In this document: positions 18,207 through 26,706 of the stretch, one piece after another | How positions within the stretch are numbered: position 1 is the first letter of the stretch | Layout of the letters: each line of letters opens with the position of its first letter | NCBI RefSeq assembly: GCF_900188375.1 | Contig: NZ_FZOO01000003.1 | Span: forward strand, 1-64,000 | Direction of reading: 5' to 3' | Length of the DNA stretch: 64,000 bases | Origin: Geodermatophilus pulveris | Lineage (GTDB): Bacteria > Actinomycetota > Actinomycetes > Mycobacteriales > Geodermatophilaceae | Position numbers and translations under genes: made by a program | Notes under the pieces: model-generated | The model's database searches: none | The model's input: the letters and a program-made list of their open reading frames with translations, nothing else | Told to the model about the DNA's origin: nothing

Positions 18207-18506
18207 CTAGGCGGGACGGCCGTCGTCGCGGACGACCCGCAGGTGCGGGCCGGTGCAGATGTCGGCACGGGGGTCCGCCAGCAGGGGCAGCCCGGCCAGC
18301 CGGCGGACCCGGTTCTCCGGGACGTCGAGCGCGCGGGCCAGCGCGGCCGCCAGGCGCTCGCTGACCATGCCGGAGTGCCGGCCGTCGGCGATGCGGGTGA
18401 TGGTCTCCGGTGCGATCGCCCACTGGGCCCTCCGCGATGCCGCCTGAGCGGTCGAGGACAGCTCCAGCAGGCGCCGTCGCACCAGCTGCTGCAGGTCGTC
18501 AGCCAC
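18207..18506 (-). CDS. Small helix-turn-helix protein, possible cluster regulator
   Basis: A 99-aa protein from GTG 18506. The segment AIAPETITRIADGRHSGMVS followed by ERLAAALARALDVPENRVRR has the spacing of an XRE-like HTH: a recognition helix, then a helix of the LA.AL.V....V type. It lies 66 nt downstream of the epimerase gene on the same strand, so it could be the last gene of the ten-enzyme operon. A pathway-specific role is inference from position only. Confidence 0.6.
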   Translation of the reverse strand: MADDLQQLVRRRLLELSSTAQAASRRAQWAIAPETITRIADGRHSGMVSERLAAALARALDVPENRVRRLAGLPLLADPRADICTGPHLRVVRDDGRPA

Positions 18507-18572
18507 CCGGCGAGGCTAGAGCGGACCCGGCCGCCAGGGGGCGGCGTCGCGCTGCCGCGTGCGGGACGGCGC

Positions 18573-19469
18573 TCAGAGCGGCTGCTGCGCCCGCCAGGCG
18601 ACCCAGGCGCTGTGCACCACCGCTCGCAGGTCGCGGCGGGCGCGGAAACCCAGCTCCCGGGCGGTCCGGTCGGCCGCGGCCACCCGCCCCGGCGTCGCGG
18701 TGCCCGGCCCGGCATCCCCGGGGGCGGTGCCGGCGCCGGTGACCTCGCCGACCAGCCGCAGCACCTCCCCGTCGCCGGCCGGCTCGCCGCGGCCCACGTC
18801 GAAGGTGCCCCCGAGGGAGCCGGCGGCCAGCGCGCGCACGGCGGCCAGGTGCGCGTCCGCGACGTCGGCGACGTGCACCAGGTCCAGCCCGGCAGCGGGC
18901 GGCACCGGCTGCCGGCCCTCGTCGACGGCCCGGAAGACCGCCGCGAGCGGGCCGGCCGGGTCCCGGTCGCCGAGCTCCGGCGCGCCGGCGCCGGCTGCGT
19001 CCCGGCAGCGCAGGACGACGGCGGCCGATCCCCACGCGGCGCCGTCCTGCACCGCCCACTCCGCGGCCAGCGCCGCCCGGCCGTAGGACGACACCGGAGC
19101 GCCGTCGGCGTCCGGCCGGGCGGCCGCGGTCGAGGACAGCACGAGGCGCGCGACGCCCTTGGCGCGGCAGCTCTCCAGCAGCGCGACGGTGCCCTCGACG
19201 TTCTCCGTCCACCACGGCAGCGGGTCGGCGGCCGGCTCCCCGGCCCGCCCGGCCAGGTGGACGACGCCGCGGACGGCGTGCTCGCGCAGCACCCGGCGTA
19301 CCAGCCCGCGGTCGCGGACCGACCCGACGACCAACGGCACCGAGACCAGCCGCCCGGGGTCGCCGGTGGACAGGTCGTCGAGGACGACGACCCGCTCGCC
19401 GGCCGCGGCCATCGCCCGCACGACGTGCGCCCCGACGTACCCGGCGCCGCCGGTGACCAGCCAGGTCAC
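18573..19469 (-). CDS. NAD-dependent sugar epimerase/dehydratase
   Basis: A 298-aa extended-SDR protein similar to UDP-glucose 4-epimerases. The NAD motif TGGAGYVGAHV is at residues 6-16, and VVVLDDLSTG follows the second strand. VVHLAGRAGEP and LVLSSTAAARPD fit the family. The expected catalytic YxxxK region reads SYGRAALAAEW, with Tyr present but Ala in place of Lys, so catalytic competence is doubtful. GTG 19469 overlaps the upstream PIG-L stop by 4 nt. In the operon it could change a nucleotide-sugar donor for the GT4 enzyme, or bind without turning over. Confidence 0.8.
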   Translation of the reverse strand: MTWLVTGGAGYVGAHVVRAMAAAGERVVVLDDLSTGDPGRLVSVPLVVGSVRDRGLVRRVLREHAVRGVVHLAGRAGEPAADPLPWWTENVEGTVALLESCRAKGVARLVLSSTAAARPDADGAPVSSYGRAALAAEWAVQDGAAWGSAAVVLRCRDAAGAGAPELGDRDPAGPLAAVFRAVDEGRQPVPPAAGLDLVHVADVADAHLAAVRALAAGSLGGTFDVGRGEPAGDGEVLRLVGEVTGAGTAPGDAGPGTATPGRVAAADRTARELGFRARRDLRAVVHSAWVAWRAQQPL

Positions 19470-20179
19470 CGGACCGCCCCCGGCACCGCCGCCCGCGCCC
19501 GGTCCCCGGCCAGCAGCACCTCGGGCAGCCCGGCCAGCGCCGCGCGCATCGCCTCCGGGCCGCCGAACTGGAAGCCGAGCTGGGTGGCGTAGCAGGCGCA
19601 CGCGTCGGCACGCCGGTCGAGGTCCTGCGGGAGGCGGACCTCGGCCAGCCCGCCGGGCAGCCCGGGGCCGGGCACGGCGCCCGGTTCGCGCAGCACGTAG
19701 GGGCTGTCCCGCCACCACAGCACCGGCCGGTCCAGCGCGGCCACCGCCCGCAGCACCTGCAGGTGGTCGACGTGCCCGCCGAGGGCCTGCGGGGCCAGCC
19801 ACAGGTCGGCGTCCTGCCCGGCCAGCTCGGCGGCCAGCTCTCGCCAGACGTCGTCCGCCGGGTGCACGCCGGCGAACAGGTCGGCGGCGCTGGTGTAGCC
19901 GCGGTGCGGCGCCTCGGGCAGCCCCAGGTGCACCGGGGTGGCGCCCAGCACGGCCATCGCGGCGGTGTCCTCTGCCCGGCGCAGCGCCATGTAGTCGACG
20001 TCGGCGGCCAGTCCCTTGTCCAGCTGGCAGGCCAGGGCGAACCCTGCCGGGTCCGGCACGCTCGCGGTGAAGCAGGTGAGCACGGTGACCTCGTGTCCGG
20101 CACCGGCCAGCGCGGCCAGCGTGCCGCCGGCGGAGAACGCGGCGTCGTCCAGGTGCGGGCTGACCGCCAGCACCCGCAT
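19466..20179 (-). CDS. PIG-L family LmbE-like deacetylase
   Basis: A 237-aa zinc deacetylase of the family that includes MshB (mycothiol) and LmbE. The metal motif is SPHLDDAAFSAGG near the N-terminus (AHPDDE equivalent), with the downstream ligand region LGGHVDHLQVLRAV. Such enzymes remove N-acetyl groups from GlcNAc-type substrates. ATG 20179 gives the usual MRVLAVSPHLDD start and shares one base with the upstream GT stop; a GTG at 20182 would give a 4-nt overlap. Coupling to a glycosyltransferase suggests glycosylation followed by deacetylation, as in mycothiol synthesis. Confidence 0.85.
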   Translation of the reverse strand: MRVLAVSPHLDDAAFSAGGTLAALAGAGHEVTVLTCFTASVPDPAGFALACQLDKGLAADVDYMALRRAEDTAAMAVLGATPVHLGLPEAPHRGYTSAADLFAGVHPADDVWRELAAELAGQDADLWLAPQALGGHVDHLQVLRAVAALDRPVLWWRDSPYVLREPGAVPGPGLPGGLAEVRLPQDLDRRADACACYATQLGFQFGGPEAMRAALAGLPEVLLAGDRARAAVPGAVR

Positions 20180-21387
20180 CACAGCAGGTGCGCGGCGGCG
20201 CGGAAGCGGCAGGAGAGGTCGACCCCGGCCGGCATCGACCAGCCGGCGGCCGGGGTGGTGCCCGCCACCTCGCCGTGGACGGCGTCGATGGCGGCGGCGA
20301 GCACCGGCCAGGAGTACAGCCGGCGCACCTCCTCCAGCGCGGTGCTCGCCAGCCGGGTGCGCAGGTCGCCGTCGGCCAGCAGCCGGCCCAGCGCCGCGCG
20401 CAGCCCGGCCACGTCGCCCGGTGCGTGCAGCAGACCGTTCTGCTCGTGCCGCAGGCAGTCGACGACGCCGACGCTGTCGGTGCTCACCGTCGGCAGCCCG
20501 CTGGCCATCGCCTCCAGCAGGGTGTTGCTGAACCCCTCGCTGTAGGTGGGGCTGACGAACACGTCGGCCGAGCGGTAGACCTCCGGGGCCTCCTCGGGCG
20601 GGACGTAGCCGAGGAACGTCGTCCGCGCGTCGGCTCGGGCCCGGGCCTCGTCGAGGTCCGGGCCGATGCCGGAGACGACCAGCCGGACGCCGTCGGGCAG
20701 CGCCTCGAGCAGGTCCAGCACGCCCTTGCGCCGGTCGACCCGGCCGTGGAACAGCAGCACCGGCGGCTCGCGCAGCGCGCCCAGCGGCCGCTCGCCCGGG
20801 GTGAACCGCCGGGTGTCGGTCGCGCCGGGGACGATCGTGAACCGCGCCGGGTCGCAGCCGAGGTTGCCGACCACCTCGTCGCGGAAGCTGGCGCTGCCGA
20901 TGAGCACCGCCGACGAGGAGTCCACGACGGTGCGCATCGCGTGCGCGTGGGTGGCGCAGCAGGTGCCCACCCAGTGCCCGTCGCCGCCCTGGATGCTCAC
21001 CACCGCCGGCAGCCCGGTCTCCCGCGCGGCGGCCAGCACCGCCAGCCCTGGCGGGTAGCCGTACTGGGCGTGCAGCACGTCGAAGGGGCGCTCGGCGTGC
21101 AGGTCCAGCACCGTCCGGACGATCTCCGCGATGTCGCCCTCCCAGTCGGCGGGGACGACCGTCTCCCCGCGGCTGGGCAGCGCGTGCACCTCCACGCCGC
21201 CGGGCACCCGGTCGGGCGGGGGCGGGCCGCCGCCGTAGACGCGGGTGCCGGCCTCGTCGTCCCGGTACTGGCTGACCAGCACCACCTCGTGGCCGAGGGC
21301 CACCAGCTCGCGCAGCAGGTTCTCCGCGTAGACGCTCATCCCGCTCACCGCCGGCCAGTAGCGCCGGCTGACGAAGCAGATCCTCAC
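20179..21387 (-). CDS. GT4 family glycosyltransferase
   Basis: A 402-aa GT-B enzyme. The N-terminal acceptor domain begins MRICFVSRRYWPAVSGMSVY, and the donor domain has LLFHGRVDRRKGVLDLLEAL, then VSPTYSEGFSNTLLEAMASG containing the E-x7-E motif that binds the nucleotide sugar. MshA-like and other retaining transferases share this layout. The mid-region GGDGHWVGTCCATHAH is unusual for the family, with two adjacent cysteines and several histidines. GTG 21387 overlaps the upstream TIM-barrel gene stop by 4 nt. The acceptor may be the cyclitol made by the first enzyme of the operon (inference). Confidence 0.88.
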   Translation of the reverse strand: MRICFVSRRYWPAVSGMSVYAENLLRELVALGHEVVLVSQYRDDEAGTRVYGGGPPPPDRVPGGVEVHALPSRGETVVPADWEGDIAEIVRTVLDLHAERPFDVLHAQYGYPPGLAVLAAARETGLPAVVSIQGGDGHWVGTCCATHAHAMRTVVDSSSAVLIGSASFRDEVVGNLGCDPARFTIVPGATDTRRFTPGERPLGALREPPVLLFHGRVDRRKGVLDLLEALPDGVRLVVSGIGPDLDEARARADARTTFLGYVPPEEAPEVYRSADVFVSPTYSEGFSNTLLEAMASGLPTVSTDSVGVVDCLRHEQNGLLHAPGDVAGLRAALGRLLADGDLRTRLASTALEEVRRLYSWPVLAAAIDAVHGEVAGTTPAAGWSMPAGVDLSCRFRAAAHLL

Positions 21388-22211
21388 GCCGCCTCCGCCG
21401 CGCGCAGGGTGGCCATCGCCCGCGGCACCATCTCGTGCGCCCGGTGCCCGTCGCGGGACAGCTCCAGGGTGACCAGCCGCTCGTGGCCCACGTCGCGCAG
21501 CGCGCGCAGCACCGCGGGCAGGTCGACGTCGCCCTCGTCGAGGGGCAGGTGGTCGTGCACGCCGCGGCGCATGCCCTCGACGGCGACCGTGCCCAGGTGC
21601 GGGGCGAACGCGCGCACCGCCTCGTGCGGCTCGTACCGCCCGGCGACCACGCAGTGCCCGGTGTCGAGGGCCAGGGAGATCCCGGGCGCCTCGGCGGCCA
21701 GCCGGGCCCAGCCGTCGCAGTCCTCGACCAGCATCCCGGGCTCGGGCTCGACGGCGAGCGAGCAGGCGCGCCCGCCGTGCGAGTCGACCAGGGCGCGCAC
21801 GCCGTCGACCACCCAGCCCCAGGCCTCGGCGCGGTCGACCCCGGGCTTCGGCACGCCGGCCCAGAAGCTCACCGCCTCCGCGCCGAGCACGTCCGCCAGG
21901 TCGCAGGCCAGCCGCAGGTAGGCCAGCCGCCGCGCCCGGCCCTCGGCCGACGCGGTGACCAGCGTCGGCTCGTGCTTGGCCCGCGGGTCGAGCAGGTACC
22001 GGGCGCCGGTCTCCACGACCACGCCCAGGCCCAGCTCGTCGCAGCGCGCCCGCGCCTTCTCGGCCTGGGCGAAGGCGTCGGGGGCGAACGGGTCGAGGTG
22101 GACGACGTCCAGGGTCAGGGCCACGCCCGCGTAGCCGCAGTCGGCGAGGAACGGCAGCGCGTCCATGAGCCGGTGCGAGGTCAGCCCGTTGGTGTTGTAC
22201 GCGTACCTCAC
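21384..22211 (-). CDS. Xylose-isomerase-like TIM-barrel protein
   Basis: A 275-aa sugar-phosphate isomerase/epimerase fold. The N-terminus VRYAYNTNGLTSHRLMDALP and GYAGVALTLDVVHLDP are characteristic. Metal-ligand candidates follow along the barrel: Glu in SLAVEPEPG, Asp/His in LALDTGHCV, His in GVHDHLPL and Glu in LVTLELSRDGH. Members isomerise or epimerise sugars, inositol derivatives or related compounds with a divalent metal. GTG 22211 overlaps the YcaO stop by 4 nt. With a cyclase and an MocA-type oxidoreductase in the same operon, inosose- or cyclitol-level isomerisation is a reasonable guess. Confidence 0.82.
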   Translation of the reverse strand: MRYAYNTNGLTSHRLMDALPFLADCGYAGVALTLDVVHLDPFAPDAFAQAEKARARCDELGLGVVVETGARYLLDPRAKHEPTLVTASAEGRARRLAYLRLACDLADVLGAEAVSFWAGVPKPGVDRAEAWGWVVDGVRALVDSHGGRACSLAVEPEPGMLVEDCDGWARLAAEAPGISLALDTGHCVVAGRYEPHEAVRAFAPHLGTVAVEGMRRGVHDHLPLDEGDVDLPAVLRALRDVGHERLVTLELSRDGHRAHEMVPRAMATLRAAEAA

Positions 22212-23680
22212 CGGGCCAGCACCTCCGCGACCGTGTGCCGGCCGGGCTCCCGGTAGAGGGCGTAGAGGGCGCCCACCCGGCGGTCGGCGCCGGCCCGGTC
22301 GAACCAGGCCGGACCGCCCAGGCGTTCCTCGGCCCCGGGCGTCAGGTGCACGCGCGCCCAGCCGCCGGGGTCGGCGCCCACGACCGCGAGACCCTCGTCG
22401 TGCTCGATCAGCCGGCGCACCCCGCGCTCGCCGATCCGCCCGTAGGACATCGTCTCCACCTCCAGCCCCGGCACCAGCACCTTGGCCGCCACCGCGTCGC
22501 CCACCGACGGCTGCAGCTCGACCAGCACGTCGTGCCCGGCGGCCTGCACCGCGCCGAGCACGGTGGCCGGCAGGTCGCCGCCGTCTCCCGAGCCGGACCA
22601 GGCCGGCAGGTCGGTCAGCGCGACGGTCGACCGGCGGGACAGCACGGTGTCCTGGAGCAGGTCGACCAGCGCGGCGGTGCCCATCCGGGTCCAGGCGAGC
22701 ATCGCCTCCAGCGCGCGGTCCTCCTCGACCAGCCGCTCGGGCGGGTGCCCGCCGCGCCAGTGGTCCAGGTAGCCCGGCGGCGTGGCCGGCAGGACGACGT
22801 CGAACGGGCCGTGCATGAACGCCTTGCGGCTGCGCGCCGAGGCGAACTCGTGCAGCGCCTTGCGGACGGCGGTGTCCCGGTCGGGGTGCGCGGCCTCCCC
22901 GCACGCGGTGGCCATGACCGGCACCGGCTCGGAGAGGTCCCGCGAGCAGCCGACGGCGTACAGGTCGACGACGCCGAACTCCGTCGCCGCGAGCTTCACC
23001 ACGACGTCGATGCCCGCGGCGTCGAGCCGGTCCAGCAGCGATAGCGCGTCGGGGTCGCGCAGCCCGGCCAGGTCGACGACGACGCCGCGGTCCATCGCGC
23101 GGAAGGAGGTGGCGTTGCCGTCGCGCTGCAGCACCTCCAGCAGCGCGTGCGCCACGGCCCGGTCGGCGTCGAAGGCCGCGCCCTGACCGTTGGTGACGAC
23201 CGTGGTCAGCCAGCCGCCGGGCGGTGGGTCCCCGGGCAGGTCGTCGGGGGCCGACGCGACCAGCTCCGCGGGCACCAGCACCGTCTCGCCGTCGCGCTGC
23301 CGGGTCATCGGCAGCCACTGCAGCGGCCGGTCGTCGTCGTGGGCGCTGCCGGCCTCCAGGCACAGGGTGCGCGGGTCGGCCACCCGGTCGCGGCCGTGCC
23401 GGCGGGTCATCTCCGCGTACGAGCCCTGCTCGCGCTGCACCCCCTGGTGGGCGCGCAGCGACAGCGCCATCTCCGCCATCTCGCCGAGCGCCCCGGTGCG
23501 CGCCTCCTCGCGGGTGGCGCCGTAGCCGAGGCCGCTGCCGCCGGGGTGCGCCGGCGACGGCGTCAGGACGGCGCTGTGCAGCGGCACGTCGAGGACGTCG
23601 AGGCCCTCGATGGCGAACTCGTCGACCGGCGCAGGGAAGGAGTCGAGGTACCGCTGCGAGGCGGTGAGGGTGCCCGTCAC
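22208..23680 (-). CDS. YcaO-like protein
   Basis: A 490-aa protein with the YcaO ATP-binding layout: EEARTGALGEMAEMALS (58-74), the hallmark TNGQGAAFDADRAVAHALLE (163-182) followed by VLQRD, and KALHEFASARSRKAF. YcaO enzymes activate an amide oxygen with ATP, giving azolines, thioamides, amidines or ribosomal-protein thiomethylation. The C-terminus lacks the PxPxP of azoline-forming members. No precursor peptide, E1-like partner, TfuA or dehydrogenase is nearby. GTG 23680 has GGAGG 9 nt upstream and follows a 55-bp gap, the only real gap among the ten enzyme genes. A non-peptide amide or carboxylate substrate is possible. Confidence 0.85.
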   Translation of the reverse strand: MTGTLTASQRYLDSFPAPVDEFAIEGLDVLDVPLHSAVLTPSPAHPGGSGLGYGATREEARTGALGEMAEMALSLRAHQGVQREQGSYAEMTRRHGRDRVADPRTLCLEAGSAHDDDRPLQWLPMTRQRDGETVLVPAELVASAPDDLPGDPPPGGWLTTVVTNGQGAAFDADRAVAHALLEVLQRDGNATSFRAMDRGVVVDLAGLRDPDALSLLDRLDAAGIDVVVKLAATEFGVVDLYAVGCSRDLSEPVPVMATACGEAAHPDRDTAVRKALHEFASARSRKAFMHGPFDVVLPATPPGYLDHWRGGHPPERLVEEDRALEAMLAWTRMGTAALVDLLQDTVLSRRSTVALTDLPAWSGSGDGGDLPATVLGAVQAAGHDVLVELQPSVGDAVAAKVLVPGLEVETMSYGRIGERGVRRLIEHDEGLAVVGADPGGWARVHLTPGAEERLGGPAWFDRAGADRRVGALYALYREPGRHTVAEVLAR

Positions 23681-23735
23681 AGTGTTGTCCTCCGTCCGCT
23701 CCCGGCCGGCGGAGCCGGCGTGGTCATCGAGCCGC

Positions 23736-24695
23736 TCACAGGTCGGCCAGCGGGACGGGGGCGGCGTCCGGCGGCCCGGACAGCAGCCGCTGCACCAGGT
23801 GCACGACGTGGTCGGTGGTGACCCCCGGGACCATCTCGAACGGCGTCGCGACGACCCCGAAGTCGAGCTCGGCGACGACCGCGAGCATCTCGCGCAGCTC
23901 GCCGTGCGACAGCGGGATCTGCGCGTGGAACGCCTTGTGCGCGCTCAGCGCGACCGGGTCGCCGGCGTCGTCGAGGTCCACCTTGAGCGAGTCGCCGCAG
24001 AACAGGATGCCGCGGCGGGAGTCGTGCAGCACCGAGTGCCCGGGGAAGTGCCCGCCGGTGCGGTGCAGGGTGAGGTCGGGGGCCAGGGTCAGGACGTCGT
24101 CGGCCGGCCAGGTGACCCGGAAGGCCTTGGTCCAGGGCAGGTCGTGCACGTTGACGCAGACCACCCGCGGCTCCAGCTCCGCCTGCAGCTGCCACAGCGC
24201 GCCGTAGCCGTGCACGTGGGATGACGCCAGCACCGGGAAGCCGCCGTGCGCGTCGGCCATCCGGCGCAGCTCGGCGAGCATGTCGGCCGTGTACCAGGGC
24301 GCGCACTCGAAGCCGACCAGGCCGATGTCGGTCTCCACCACCCAGCCGCGGCTGTCCAGGCCGAAGCGCGGCTCGGTGCCGAACTCGGTGACGCCGTCCA
24401 CCGGCGCGGGCCGCCAGAAGCCGGTGACCAGCTCGTCGGCCTGCTTGTCGGTGACGAACTCGAAGCCGTCCTCGGGCAGCGCGTTGCGCACGTCGGCGCA
24501 GACCGGGCACACCTGCGGGCCGGGGGCCGGCCAGCGCTGCCAGTGCCCGCAGTTGGTGCAGGCGTAGGCGGGCAGGTCCGGCAGCAGGCCGCGGTAGGGG
24601 TTGGTGTCCACCTGGCTGGACCCGTGGCGGGCGCCGGGGTCGGCGGCGGGGTCGGTGGCCCGGTCGATGGCGCCGGGCACGTCGGGCGAGGTCAC
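23736..24695 (-). CDS. Metallo-beta-lactamase-fold protein with N-terminal zinc ribbon
   Basis: A 319-aa protein. After a polar leader, residues 46-66 form a rubredoxin-like CxxC-x13-CxxC zinc ribbon (ACTNCGHW ... VCPVCAD). The rest has an MBL-like layout: GLVGFECAPWYTADM, ASSHVHGYGALWQ where HxHxDH is expected, then TGGHFPGHSVLHD and ILFCGDSLKVD. The second His and Asp motifs are good, but the first motif has lost its Asp-His, so metal binding must differ from classical members. GTG 24695 overlaps the upstream oxidoreductase stop by 4 nt. It could be a hydrolase or redox-type enzyme of the pathway. Confidence 0.75.
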   Translation of the reverse strand: MTSPDVPGAIDRATDPAADPGARHGSSQVDTNPYRGLLPDLPAYACTNCGHWQRWPAPGPQVCPVCADVRNALPEDGFEFVTDKQADELVTGFWRPAPVDGVTEFGTEPRFGLDSRGWVVETDIGLVGFECAPWYTADMLAELRRMADAHGGFPVLASSHVHGYGALWQLQAELEPRVVCVNVHDLPWTKAFRVTWPADDVLTLAPDLTLHRTGGHFPGHSVLHDSRRGILFCGDSLKVDLDDAGDPVALSAHKAFHAQIPLSHGELREMLAVVAELDFGVVATPFEMVPGVTTDHVVHLVQRLLSGPPDAAPVPLADL

Positions 24696-25684
24696 GCGGG
24701 GCCTCCGGAGAGAGCGGTGAGGAGCAGGCGGTGCAGGGCGAGGTCGCGGGCGGGGTCGTACGGCCACCGCGCGCGGCCCGCGACCGCGGCGGTGAAGGCG
24801 GCGAACTGCGCCTGGAACGGCGAGGTGCCGGCGAACGGCACGTCCACCGGCCCGGGGCGGTACAGCGTGAGCGAGCCTCCCGCCGTCTGGCCCATCGTGT
24901 CGACGGCGACCGCCATCCCGCGGGTGCCGACCACCTCCAGCCGGCGGCGGGGCAGCGCGTCGGGGGTGTTGAAGGCGACGTGCAGGCCGACCAGCACCCC
25001 GCCGGCGGTGGTGCCGGTGAGCAGCGCGCCGTCGTCGACGCCGTAGTCGTGCACCCGGGTCTGCAGCCGCGCGGACAGCTCGACCACGTCCTCGCCGAGC
25101 AGCACGCCGGCCAGGTCCAGGCCGTGCGGGGCCAGGTCGATCGCCGCACCCCCGCCGGCGCGGACCGGGTCGACCCGCCAGTTGTCGTGCGGGCGGCCGT
25201 CCGGCGTCCAGTCGGCGGGCAGCCAGCAGCAGTAGACGACCCGGACGGCGGTGACGGTGCCCAGCTCGGGCACCAGCTCGCGCAGCCGCACGTGCGCGGG
25301 GTGCCAGCGCTGGTCGTACGCCGTCCCGAGCAGGACGCCGGCGTCGCGGGCGGCGGTCACCACGGCCCGGGCGTCGGCGACGTCGGCGGCCAGCGGCTTC
25401 TCGCAGAGCACCGCCTTCCCGGCCGCGGCAGCGGCCTCGACCAGCGGGCGGTGCGCGGCGTTGGGGACGGCGACGTAGACGGCGTCCAGCCCGGGCGTGG
25501 CGAGGAACCCGGCGAGGTCGGTGCTCCGGTGGGCGCCCTCGACCGGCATCCGGGCCAGCGCGGCCGGGTCGCGGTCGTGCAGCGCGACGACCCGCGCGCC
25601 CGGGTCGCTGAGCAGCGCGGGCAGCGCGTGGTCGCGGGCCACCCAGCCGCAGCCGGCGATGCCCCACCCGACGGTGCCGCTCAC
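24692..25684 (-). CDS. Gfo/Idh/MocA family oxidoreductase
   Basis: A 330-aa NAD(P)-dependent dehydrogenase. The Rossmann motif GIAGCGWVARDHALPAL begins at residue 8. EKP at 95-97 supplies the conserved catalytic/cofactor Lys in VLCEKPLAADV. DQRWHPAH and AIDLAPHGLDLAGVLLGED match the C-terminal active-site His region (H in the GGxxxDxxxH-type motif). Relatives oxidise myo-inositol, glucose-type sugars or 3-keto derivatives. GTG 25684 overlaps the methyltransferase stop by 4 nt. With an inositol-phosphate-synthase homologue at the head of the operon, an inosose-forming step is plausible. Confidence 0.85.
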   Translation of the reverse strand: MSGTVGWGIAGCGWVARDHALPALLSDPGARVVALHDRDPAALARMPVEGAHRSTDLAGFLATPGLDAVYVAVPNAAHRPLVEAAAAAGKAVLCEKPLAADVADARAVVTAARDAGVLLGTAYDQRWHPAHVRLRELVPELGTVTAVRVVYCCWLPADWTPDGRPHDNWRVDPVRAGGGAAIDLAPHGLDLAGVLLGEDVVELSARLQTRVHDYGVDDGALLTGTTAGGVLVGLHVAFNTPDALPRRRLEVVGTRGMAVAVDTMGQTAGGSLTLYRPGPVDVPFAGTSPFQAQFAAFTAAVAGRARWPYDPARDLALHRLLLTALSGGPA

Positions 25685-26706
25685 CAGGCGTCCGGGAGGT
25701 CGACCAGCAGCCGGCGGCGGGCGGCGTCGGGCGGCAGCGGGTCCGGCCAGCGGGCCGGCAGGTACCCCGAGCGCGGGCCGTACTCGGCGGCGTAGCGCCC
25801 GCTGGGCCAGCGCAGCCCGCCGCCGGCGTACAGCGGGTTGGGCCGCAGCGGCCCCAGCGGCTCGCCGAGGTCCACCGGGGCCGGGGCCAGCGGGTCGCCG
25901 GCCACCAGCGCGACCGCCTCGCTGCCGTGCAGGGCGGCGGCGGGGGCCGGTCGCGGCGGGCGGCCGGCCAGCAGCGCGCCGGTGAGCTCGGCGTCGTCGT
26001 AGAGCAGGTCGGTGCCGAGCACCGCGGCGTAGCCCTCCGGCGTCAGGGGCTGCCCGTGCGGGTCGGCGACGTGCGCGTGGCCGACGACGACGGTGCCGCC
26101 GTCCCCGGCCAGCGCCCGCATCGCCGCGGCCGCGGCCGGCTTGTCCCGCAGGAAGTAGAAGGCGTCGTGGCACAGCACGTACGCAGGCCGGGGCACGCCC
26201 AGCTCGGGGGTGGCGGTGACGTCGGCGCAGACGTAGCGGGCGGCGGGGCAGACGAAGCGGCGGGCCAGCCAGAGCTTCGCCCAGACGACGTCGACGCCGG
26301 TGAGGTCGGTGCAGCCGCGGCGGGCCAGCTCGCGCAGGTGCGTGCCCGTGCCGCAGGCGACGTCGACCACCGGCCGCGCGCCGGGCCAGTGCTGCTGCAG
26401 CAGCGCCAGCCCGGCGAGGTGGGTGGGGTCGGACCAGCGGTGCGCGAAGTAGTCCGCGACCCGGCCCATGCCGAGCAGCGCCATCGCCTCGCGCAGGGTC
26501 GTCGCGGCCGGCACGCGGGCCAGCTGCTCGGCCGGCGGGGGCGGCTCGGTCCACCAGTCGTCGGCGTCGGCCAGCAGCAGCACGCGGGCGCGGTCGACCT
26601 CCCCGTGCGCCAGCAGGCCGGCCACCTCCGCGCGCAGCTCGTCGCGCCCGGCGCGGGCGAACGGGATGCCGTCGACCACCGGGACCGCGGGTGCAGCAGT
26701 ACTCAC
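25681..26706 (-). CDS. Class I SAM-dependent methyltransferase
   Basis: A 341-aa protein with an N-terminal helical extension (about 1-105), a SAM-binding core with motif I VVDVACGTGTHL at 113-124, then LTGVDVVWAKLWLARRF, YVCADVTATPELG and YVLCHDAFYFL. The C-terminal 120 residues (from about 220) are Pro-rich, with LYAGGGLRWPSGRYAAEYGP, and match nothing I know. GTG 26706 overlaps the upstream HD-like gene by 4 nt. Substrate unknown; O- or N-methylation of the pathway product is the simplest reading. Confidence 0.8.
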   Translation of the reverse strand: MSTAAPAVPVVDGIPFARAGRDELRAEVAGLLAHGEVDRARVLLLADADDWWTEPPPPAEQLARVPAATTLREAMALLGMGRVADYFAHRWSDPTHLAGLALLQQHWPGARPVVDVACGTGTHLRELARRGCTDLTGVDVVWAKLWLARRFVCPAARYVCADVTATPELGVPRPAYVLCHDAFYFLRDKPAAAAAMRALAGDGGTVVVGHAHVADPHGQPLTPEGYAAVLGTDLLYDDAELTGALLAGRPPRPAPAAALHGSEAVALVAGDPLAPAPVDLGEPLGPLRPNPLYAGGGLRWPSGRYAAEYGPRSGYLPARWPDPLPPDAARRRLLVDLPDAW

